Source: Torymus aiolomorphi
Lineage: Eukaryota > Arthropoda > Insecta > Hymenoptera > Torymidae
Direction of reading: 5' to 3'
DNA length: 64,000 nt
Assembly (NCBI GenBank): GCA_036365515.1
Contig: CM070874.1
Location: 26,289,862-26,353,861 of the forward strand
Both the position numbers and the translations under genes were made by a program. The stretch's first letter is position 1, and every line of letters starts with the position of its first letter. Of the stretch, positions 56,455 through 64,000 are shown one piece after another. The notes below the pieces were generated by a model that did not search any database, was not told the DNA's origin, and was given only the letters and a program-made list of their open reading frames with translations.

Positions 56455-56614
56455 TTACTTTTTGTATCAATAGCTTCAAGATCTCTATGCCGAACGCCGC
56501 TCTATCGAAGATTTTATTTTGAATATTAGTGAATTTTTAAATAATTTTAAAACACGTAAAATGAGCCAACATATCTTATATTTGAACTATATACTATAAT
56601 ATAGGAATGGTAAA

Positions 56615-56660
56615 TTAAATTGGAGGAAGCTAAGTGCCAATGAATTGTCAGCGGTTTTTT
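56615..56660. repeat. Conserved repeat terminus, copy 5
   Basis: TTAAATTGGAGGAAGCTAAGTGCCAATGAATTGTCAGCGG plus T run; same orientation as the other four copies. Confidence 0.55.
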
Positions 56661-57208
56661 CATTTTCATTACTTTGACTTAATTTAATTGATCCGAAACG
56701 ATATAAATTTATATTTGTCAAAATACTTATTTTATTGCTAGGGCCGAGTGATCTTATATAACAGAAATTAAAAAATTTTAATATTTTACACTTCGTTTTT
56801 ACATACAGTTAATGTTTAAGAGTCTTGCTCAAATTTATATGTTGAATTATTTTCCATTTTAATATAATTTTATCATATATTTAAAAAGGAGTTATTTTAT
56901 CTAAGCAAACCAGTTTATAATTTTAAATTGTTCAAATTGTACATAAATGAGCGGTCATACATTTAAAATAAGATATGAACATTCCAATCAAAAATGAATT
57001 TTTGAAAAATGATTTCTAAACTTAAAATTTAATATACTTTTTCAATTTTTTTACAATAGTCTATATACTTATAACTTTGAATATTTTATAGATTGAATTG
57101 AATTACATTTTAAATTTTAGTTTTATTTTTTCCACATGATGTATTACTTCATACATATTACTTCAAATTTTTGGATTTGAATCTTTATTCTTTATGTCAA
57201 ATTTGTAG
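56661..57208. other. End of intron 3
   Basis: AT-rich, ending in the acceptor ATTTGTAG. No gene or repeat recognised. Confidence 0.45.
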
Positions 57209-57592
57209 GATCTATTTGAAAATTTAGAAAACAGAGTAGTCGTGTTAGAATTACCACAAGCGTCAGGTGCAGAGCATAATGTTACAGAAGTAGTTAATAG
57301 CGGTAGTGAAATAATAAATGACTTTGAGGAAAATGCAACGAATTATGGTATTAGTTTTCAATTGCACGGTGATGATGATAGTATAACAACAATTGCTAGC
57401 ACATCCAAACAGATCGATAATGAGGTGTTACACACATTTACAGAAGAAAATAATTCTGAAATAGCAGCACATATTCTTAAAGAGAACAAAGCTGAGGAAA
57501 TACAGAAAGACCTCCAACCTAACAACATCGAAAACGCTGAAGCAGAAAAGTGCCCCGAAAAAAAATATTGTAGATGTAATGATACAATTAGG
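57209..57592 (+). CDS. SAM-domain gene, coding exon 4
   Basis: Acceptor TCAAATTTGTAG, donor GTAAGA; exactly 128 codons, phase 0 at both ends. Reads DLFENLENRVVVLELPQAS..., an acidic, Asn/Glu-rich, low-complexity-like linker (NNSEIAAHILKENKAEE), then a basic Cys-containing end (CPEKKYCRCNDTIR). No known domain was recognised. The frame continues directly from the SAM domain (…EIK-DLFEN) and into the next exon, which supports that it belongs to the same gene. Confidence 0.75.
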
Positions 57593-57928
57593 GTAAGAGC
57601 TTTACAAAAAATATAACAAAATTTCAGGAAAATTATAAACTTATGTGTGTGTGTGTGCGTGTGTTCTTGAAAGATCTTCACACAACGTACATTTTTTATG
57701 TGATTTTTTAAATTTTATTGTTTCATATTAACACACAAGCACGCATGCATACGCATTCATATGCGTACACTTTTACAAATAATTGTAGCTTTACAAGGCA
57801 CTTCTTTATGAAAAACATTATTTTTGTGAAAAAATATAAACAGCAAAACTATTAGGGATTTTTGTTCTGTACAACATTTTTTAGCTCTTTTAAAGACTCG
57901 TAATTAAAATCTGACACTTTTTGTTTAG

Positions 57929-58110
57929 AATAAAGTGAAAAAAATAGATGTACAAATAAGAGGATGGATTCAGGAATTTGACGCAAGTATGCTCAACAAT
58001 GAGCAAAAACTTGAAAGATTGTTAGATGCAGGATTGACGTTATTACACCGGATACAAAGTCAATTTGCGAGATTTTTCTGTAAAAAAATGACCGATGCTT
58101 GGAGAGATTT
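57929..58110 (+). CDS. SAM-domain gene, coding exon 5
   Basis: Acceptor TTTTTGTTTAG, donor GTAAGT; 182 bp, phase 0 in, phase 2 out. Encodes NKVKKIDVQIRGWIQEFDAS... then KLERLLDAGLTLLHRIQSQ and FARFFCKKMTDAWRDL, probably amphipathic helices. Function unknown. The gene must continue, but no further exon was found between 58111 and 64000, so intron 5 is over 5.9 kb. Confidence 0.75.
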
Positions 58111-58389
58111 GTAAGTAACAACATTTTTTCAATGTAGTAGTTCTCTGAATAGTAGAAATTGAGGTATCGATCTTTAAAATATTTTTTCTTGATATTTTTT
58201 ATTCTATGAGAAATTTTTTCAGAATTGTTTTATTTTTGTATTAATAAATTAATAATAATTTAAAAAGTATTATCAGATTTTCTTCTAAATACACATACTT
58301 GCCGAATGCGTCGGTTTACAGTATATGAATAATACTATATAGTGATCCTAATGGCTTATCTACCAGGTAATGTTTTTGTAAATAAAAAA

Positions 58390-58443
58390 CATTTGTCGTG
58401 TTTCGACGTTTCGGACACTTTTATTTGTGTCCCTCATCAGGAT
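58390..58443 (-). ncRNA. Hammerhead-ribozyme-like motif of the Penelope-like element
   Basis: The minus strand reads CCTGATGAG, a 6-bp stem GGACAC/GUGUCC with an AAATAAAA loop, then GAAACGTCG and a small GUCG/CGAC hairpin. CUGAUGA plus stem II plus GAAA is the hammerhead core, known from the ends of Penelope-like elements. One G is extra at the base of stem II, and the usual UH after stem III is not evident, so activity is doubtful. Confidence 0.5.
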
Positions 58444-58882
58444 TCTATTCAAAAAATTTTTTTTTACATAAATTATTACAGGTATGTTAAACGTAAATAA
58501 CTAAATCACATTAAATATATATGAACAAAAACTTACAATGAGACAGTGTCAATCTAGTTACGCAGAGAACAATCCGCTCGTCAATAACTAAATTATACAA
58601 ATTTCTCTCTTATATACTAACCTAATGTGTGTGTGTTCGAAAATATACTTTATCACAGATATAACTAATACATATAAATGGTGACGTGAATTAGAAATGG
58701 TGGGAGAGGCATCGCTGACAGAGCTCGTAGACGCAGAGAGGTAACAGGGCGACACGCACAGGAGGAGGTGGCGCTATCGATGTTTTTATAAACGGACTAA
58801 GACAACTTCCACGCTGTGTAGTCATACCTCCTACATGTGTGCGTTCCTGATACCTTTACAAAGTCATAGAACGGCAAGCACA

Positions 58883-61087
58883 TTATTTCGGAGATGAGAA
58901 ATCGAAATTTTTAATAAACGTATTATATTCGTTAGGTAGCCTTGTAATTTCGAACTGTTTATTCATAAAATTTGATTGTGTGTGTATAAAAAATGCCTCT
59001 GAAAAAAGCCTTTTTCCATTATTTATTTCATTGTCTAATATTTTTATATTTTCGAAATCTATTGTGTGCTTTGTTTCATTAGTGTGCATAAATAATCCGG
59101 AATTTTGATCTTCATCTTTATATTTTTTTGCGTGTTCTTTTGCTCTGACTTGTAGGCGTCTACTCGTTTGTCCGACATAAGAAGCGTTGCAATCGCGGCA
59201 ATTGATCTTATATACAATATTGGCTTGATTCACTTTTTCTGTTTTATCTTTACCTAACTTTATAATATTATTTAACTTATTTGTAGTGCTATAGACAATC
59301 TTTGTACTAAATTGTTTAAAGAAGTTATGATTGAAAAATTCCAGTTCCTTAACATAAGGCAAGCTAATGATGGCTTTATTATTAACAGGTTCTGTTTGTT
59401 TAAAATTTGTTGTAAATTTTATCTTCCTTAAACGTTTTTTTATGTGAAAATCTATAACTTTCAACGGATAATCATTCAATCTTAACACCTTTTTTATAAA
59501 TGATATATTTTCGTTGTGGAAACTGTTATGCGATAATTTTATGGCTCTATCTACTAAGCAATATATAATAGCTATTTTATTACTGAGGGGGTAGTGTGAA
59601 TTATAATTTAAATAGCGTCCTGAGAAAGTTGGTTTGCGGTACCAATTTGTAATTATATGTCTATTTTTGTCTATTATAATTTTGAGATCTAAGAAGCTAA
59701 TGCTTTCATTCTGTGCTATTTCAACCGTAAATTGTAAGTTTTTGTTGTATGTATTAAAGGTATTAAGAGTGTAGTCTATTGAATTGCTAGGTACACATAA
59801 CAAAATATCGTCAACGTAACGGAAATAAAACATAGGTTTAACATTCAATTTTTTTATGCACTCAGTTTCAAGATCTTGCATAACTATATCAGATAAAAGC
59901 GGACTTAATGGATTACCCATTGCCGAACCAAATGTTTGTTTATAGAATTTTTTATTAAATTGAAAAAAATTATTGTTCAAAATAAACTTTATAACTTCTA
60001 TAAATTCCGTGCAAGACATATTGATTTTGTTATACAACTGCGTCCATCTTTTTTCAATAGATTGAACAACCAAAGTATCGGGTACATTCGTAAAGAGACT
60101 GACTACATCCAGACTAATAATATCAAAATCAGACGGGATAACAATGTCATTAATTTTTTCTCTTAATGTTAAACTATTTTCAACATGTGACACAGCCGGT
60201 TTTAAATTATTTTGTAGGAATTTTGCGAAAAACTTTGAAAGGTTATATGTAGGTGAATTTACTGTGGATATGATTGGCCTGACTGGAAAACCGGTTTTGT
60301 GAATTTTAATTAGACCATATGCTTTTGAAATACTAAATTTCTGTAAAATTGCGGGTAACTTTTTTCCGTTTCCAGTAAAATCCATCTTATTGAGTCGTTT
60401 GATTAATTCATTAGTTTTCCTTTCTAAGCTTGGTAACGGATTTTTATTTATTTCTGTATAGTATTTTTTATCTTTAAATAAATTTTCAGTTTTTTCTAAG
60501 TACACTGATTTTTGTATAATTACAGTAGCATTGCCCTTGTCAGCTCTTGTAATAAAAATACCAGGGTTCTTTTTTATAAAAGTTTTAGTTTTTTCAAGGT
60601 TTATTTTAAATTTTTTATCAATATGTGACGTACTAGATATTTTTGTATTATGAACTTTTTGTATGGTGTTTAAGAAAGTACCTCGTATTTTTGATTTCTT
60701 GTTGTCCGTAATATAGCAATTTATGTGAGCTTCAAAATTCTTTAAATATTGCAAAGTTAATTTTTTGTTGAATGTGTCGTTAAAATTGAATTTTTCTCCT
60801 AATTTTAAAATGTCAATAACATATGTCGGGAGTTGAATTCCCGACACGTTCACGCACCATTTCTCATATTTATTATCTGTGATATTCGGTTCAACACCCT
60901 GTATGTTTTGATTAGGGTGGTTGACCCTACCTATGTTCTCACGTTCTATGTCTATGTATCTGTCTTTATTAATTCTTTCATTATATTTCTTGAAAAATGC
61001 GGTATCCAATTTTTTCTCTAATTTTTTTCGCAATGGACTTATAATAAATTGCAGTTTGGTCGTATAATAACCAAAAAACAGTAACAT
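58883..61087 (-). CDS. Penelope-like retroelement polyprotein: RT + GIY-YIG endonuclease
   Basis: An intact 734-codon minus-strand frame. Residues 1-250 are the N-terminal region (FITRADKGNATVI near 178). RT motifs follow: VRPIISTVNSPTYNLS (269-284), SLDVVSLFTNVP (325-336), SAMGNPLSP (388-396) and the catalytic YFRYVDDILL (421-430). FSGRYLNYNSHYPLSNK is near 488. The GIY-YIG nuclease spans about 624-653 (IVYKINCRDCNASYVGQTS). Length fits Penelope elements. No stop or frameshift, and a partial copy 61.1-62.4 kb is nearly identical, so this is a young family, possibly still mobile. The first Met at 61087 was taken; an acceptor-like TTCTGTAG lies just upstream. Confidence 0.9.
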   Translation of the reverse strand: MLLFFGYYTTKLQFIISPLRKKLEKKLDTAFFKKYNERINKDRYIDIERENIGRVNHPNQNIQGVEPNITDNKYEKWCVNVSGIQLPTYVIDILKLGEKFNFNDTFNKKLTLQYLKNFEAHINCYITDNKKSKIRGTFLNTIQKVHNTKISSTSHIDKKFKINLEKTKTFIKKNPGIFITRADKGNATVIIQKSVYLEKTENLFKDKKYYTEINKNPLPSLERKTNELIKRLNKMDFTGNGKKLPAILQKFSISKAYGLIKIHKTGFPVRPIISTVNSPTYNLSKFFAKFLQNNLKPAVSHVENSLTLREKINDIVIPSDFDIISLDVVSLFTNVPDTLVVQSIEKRWTQLYNKINMSCTEFIEVIKFILNNNFFQFNKKFYKQTFGSAMGNPLSPLLSDIVMQDLETECIKKLNVKPMFYFRYVDDILLCVPSNSIDYTLNTFNTYNKNLQFTVEIAQNESISFLDLKIIIDKNRHIITNWYRKPTFSGRYLNYNSHYPLSNKIAIIYCLVDRAIKLSHNSFHNENISFIKKVLRLNDYPLKVIDFHIKKRLRKIKFTTNFKQTEPVNNKAIISLPYVKELEFFNHNFFKQFSTKIVYSTTNKLNNIIKLGKDKTEKVNQANIVYKINCRDCNASYVGQTSRRLQVRAKEHAKKYKDEDQNSGLFMHTNETKHTIDFENIKILDNEINNGKRLFSEAFFIHTQSNFMNKQFEITRLPNEYNTFIKNFDFSSPK

Positions 61088-61190
61088 AATGCTTTTTCCT
61101 ACAGAATTTTCTAATAAAGTTTATTTTTTTAATATTTCTTTTTATATTGTACCTAGCAATTCAATAGACTACACTCTTAATACCTTTAAT

Positions 61191-61346
61191 AGGCATGGTG
61201 ATGTTTGTGCACATAAGAATTATGCACATATTCATTGTGCACACTTTAGCATTGGAGTATACACATAGATATAGATATACACCAATGCTAAAGTGTGCAT
61301 AATAAATATGTGCATAAATCTTATGTGCACAAACCACACCATGCCC
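61191..61346. mobile_element. Small palindromic MITE inside the Penelope-like copy
   Basis: AGGCATGGTG...TTTGTGCACATAAG pairs with CTTATGTGCACAAACCACACCATGCC around a loop near 61253-61283. It splits the Penelope sequence between ...CTTAATACCTTTAAT and TTTAATACATACAAC. The empty site is visible in the other copy (59745-59765), so TTTAAT (or TTAA inside it) was duplicated. TTAA would suggest piggyBac- or Kolobok-type mobilisation. Confidence 0.85.
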
Positions 61347-61352
61347 TTTAAT

Positions 61353-62222
61353 ACATACAACAAAAACTTACAATTTACGGTTGAAATAGCACAGAATGAA
61401 AGCATTAGCTTCTTAGATCTCAAAATTATAATAGACAAAAATAGACATATAATTACAAATTGGTACCGCAAACCAACTTTTTCAGGACGCTATTTAAATT
61501 ATAATTCACACGACCCCCTCAGTAATAAAATAGCTATTATATATTGCTTAGTAGATAGAGCCATAAAATTATCGCATAACAGTTTCCACAACGAAAATAT
61601 ATCATTTATAAAAAAGGTGTTAAGATTGAATGATTATCCGTTAAAAGTTATAGATTTTCACATAAAAAAACGTTTAAGGAAGATAAAATTTACAACAAAT
61701 TTTAATCAAACAGAACCTGTTAATAATAAAGCCATCATTAGCTTGCCTTATGTTAAGGAACTGGAATTTTTCAATCATAACTTCTTTAAACAATTTAGTA
61801 CAAAGATTGTCTATAGCACTACAAATAAGTTAAATAATATTATAAAGTTAGGTAAAGATAAAACAGAAAAAGTGAATCAAGCCAATATCGTATATAAGAT
61901 CAATTGCCGAGATTGCAACGCTTCTTATGTCGGACAAACGAGTAGACGCCTACAAGTCAGAGCAAAAGAACACGCAAAAAAATATAAAGATGAAGATCAA
62001 AATTCCGGATTATTTATGCACACTAATGAAACAAATCACACAATAGATTTCGAAAATATAAAAATATTAGACAATGAAATAAATAATGGAAAAAGGCTTT
62101 TTTCAGAGGCGTTTTTTATACATACACAATCAAATTTTATGAATAAACAGTTCGAAATTACAAGGCTACCTAACGAATATAATACGTTTATTAAAAATTT
62201 CGATTTCTCATCTCCGAAATAA
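61353..62222 (+). pseudogene. Partial Penelope-like protein (RT end + GIY-YIG), interrupted
   Basis: In frame with the intact protein from about residue 446 to its end, including the whole GIY-YIG domain (NIVYKINCRDCNASYVGQTS). The polymerase catalytic motifs are missing. The open frame reaches back to 61293, but its first residues come from the inserted MITE and not from the element. Three differences to the intact copy were noticed (HDPLSN, NFNQTE, ETNHT). Confidence 0.85.
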
Positions 62223-62444
62223 TGTACTTGCCGTTCTATGACTTTGTAAAGGTATCAGGAACGCACACATGTAGGAGGTATGACTACACAGCGTGGAAGT
62301 TGGCTTAGTCCGTTTATGAAAACATCGATAGCGCCACCTCCTCCTGTGTGTGTCGCCCTGTTACCTCTCTCCGTCTACGAGCTCTGTCAGCGACGCCTCT
62401 CCCACCATTTCTAATTCACGTCACCATTTATATGTATTAGTTAT

Positions 62445-64000
62445 TAAAACTTTCTACGAAAGTGTAAAATAAGGCAAGTATAGAAGTTTTTTCTGTATAA
62501 TCTATGTATAATCTAAATATAAAACTTTCTACGAAAGTATAAAATAAGGCAAGTATAGACGTTTTTTCTGTATAATATACTCTTCCTCTCTCTTCCCCCG
62601 CCCTCTCTCACCCTCTCTCCCCCCTGCCCTTTCTTCCTCTCTCTCTCTTAACATCCGTCAAACTCTGTACCAAAAACTTTAATCACAGCTTAAATATTTT
62701 TGTTTAATACAATCAACATGTTTAAAAAAAAAAAATAATTCCTTAAGTACGTTACGTACGTTAATTAAATACAAGAAAGTACTGAAATCAATTATATTGT
62801 AGTCAAGTACCCATAACTTAACTTGACTGACATAATACAACTTTTCGTACCTACTCAAAAATATTCAGCTAGCGGGCATGAAGTACTATTTAACACCCAA
62901 GAGGCGTAATAGCTCTCATACTCCTACAAAACTTTATAGAACCTACGCACTTTACGTCCGTGTGGGCAAAAATTATTTAAATTATATATAACTATCTTTT
63001 ACTTCGTCGAGTAAATGTATACTGAACAAATTATATGTATGTAGATTCAAATTCTTCATTGCAAATCAAACAAACGAAAGTTGTGAAATCAATTACCGAT
63101 AGTCAAGTAATGCAAACAACTCTCCGAAACAACTGTATGACTGATCTCAGAAATATATTATTCTAATTTGTTCATTCTTCTATACAAATTAAACACAAGA
63201 AAGTACTGAAATCAATTTATTGTAGTCAAGTATACCCATAAGTTAACTTGACTGAGATAATAGAACTTTTAGTACCTTGCGTGTAAAATTACATTTCACG
63301 CCCACGTTGTAACTTCAAAAATATTCACCCAGCAGGCATAAAGTACTACTTAACGCCTAATAAGTGGAATAGCTCACATATTCCTACAACACTTTATAGA
63401 ACCTACGCACTTTACTCCCGGGTAGACGAAAATTATTAATTAATTACTATTATGCCTTCTTTTTATTTCTAAAATTAATAAGAATTTTATCAGATATTTA
63501 CGAAGTCAATGCCTATATAAAAAAATTACATAGTTACCAACACATCCCCATTTTTCATTATTTTTTCTCAATTTTGAAATTTCTATAATATTACGCATCT
63601 TGGGAGGACACGAGAAGTCTAGAGCTGCTCTAGCAGGGGTGGTCGTCCAATCTTCCATACATACTTGGCGGGCCCGACGGTTTGCAGTTTAAGGTGTAGA
63701 CATTGTCATTTTCATATGAATATTCATACGTTTAAAGATCAGATAAAATGTATAAATCAATTGCTTCTAGATATTAAATACTGATCCGTGAATATATTAC
63801 TCTTTTTAAATAGAAAAGTCCAAACACAGATGAAAATTTCATATGAGATCTCATATGAGAATATCGGACATCAGATCCCATATGAGATCACATATGAGGT
63901 CCCATAATATATAAAATTGCAGATGACATAACATATATGAGTCTTATCTGATGTCATGTCCGAAATACTCATAACATGATGTCTTATCTGATCTGATGTC
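62445..64000. repeat. Third copy of the large repeat, cut by the window edge
   Basis: Matches the left arm 29577-30818 directly, then continues from 63691 with the reverse complement of the loop sequence 31426-31117. Thus it equals the right half of the 29.3-33.0 kb structure in reverse. It is a simple, non-inverted copy as far as the window shows. Identity is very high. Confidence 0.85.

Larger units (their letters stand above)
58360..61147 (-). mobile_element. Penelope-like element 2, apparently full ORF
   Basis: Covers the 734-codon frame, its upstream part to about 61147 and a 3' part reaching a hammerhead-like motif at 58390-58443. Boundaries are approximate; no target duplication was fixed. 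It is arranged head-to-head with a truncated copy starting at 61148. Confidence 0.65.
61148..62444 (+). mobile_element. Penelope-like element 2, second copy, 5'-truncated and inverted
   Basis: Plus-strand copy of 58667-59810. It starts at TGTACCTAGC inside the RT region and ends at TATTAGTTAT, where another repeat begins. A 156-bp palindromic element has been inserted at 61191. Differences to the first copy are few. Confidence 0.85.

Noticed and set aside
57358..57681. Minus-strand 107-residue frame
   Set aside because: Shadow of SAM gene exon 4 plus a TG microsatellite.
59936..61021. Plus-strand frames at 59936-60166 and 60833-61021
   Set aside because: Antisense shadows of the intact Penelope-like frame.

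Overview
The window looks like a piece of an AT-rich invertebrate nuclear genome, most likely arthropod and probably insect. The evidence is a spliced host gene with GT-AG introns, very little other host coding sequence, and an animal-type transposon set: Polinton, P-superfamily with THAP domains, pogo/Tigger-like, non-LTR, Penelope-like with GIY-YIG, and many foldback elements. A hymenopteran is possible, but nothing here proves it. There is no bacterial gene organisation, no operon and no CRISPR array.

Host gene: I reconstruct one plus-strand gene running through most of the window. A start exon lies at 12814-12837, followed by exons at 19657-19738, 54433-54563, 57209-57592 and 57929-58110. 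The phases join without a break into an N-terminal SAM (sterile alpha motif) domain, then an acidic linker and a helical region. The gene continues past the right edge. Its second intron is 34.7 kb and is packed with mobile DNA.

Layout. 1-1.6 kb: the convergent ends of a decayed Polinton (integrase and PolB C terminus). 4.3-5.9 kb: a THAP/P-element-type transposase with one in-frame stop. 6.4-8.8 kb: a foldback element whose arms are tandem repeats, with a 10-bp target duplication. 9.1-12.1 kb: microsatellites and a decayed dispersed repeat. 12.6-12.8 kb: promoter region of the SAM gene. 13.6-14.9 kb: a THAP plus HTH/DDE transposase remnant. 15.0-19.5 kb: a three-unit repeat split by a 2.9-kb non-LTR retrotransposon with a 15-bp target duplication. 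20.4-22.6 kb: nested foldback elements. 26.0-29.1 kb: a satellite with an A-B-A-B higher-order structure. 29.3-33.0 kb: a 1.5-kb-arm inverted repeat, with a third copy at 62.4-64 kb. 33.7-36.2 kb: a frameshifted Penelope-like element. 41.6-44.1 kb: an intact 819-codon zinc-finger, transposase-like gene. 44.65-50.49 kb: a pogo/Tigger-like element with its transposase. 51.6-54.3 kb: a solo-LTR-like element, a TIR element carrying a tRNA-like segment, and a foldback. 58.4-62.4 kb: a Penelope-like element with an intact 734-codon ORF, facing a second truncated copy that itself contains a small inverted-repeat insertion.

Most open frames in repeats and low-complexity DNA were judged to be shadows and left out. 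All family assignments come from reading motifs by eye; no database search was possible.
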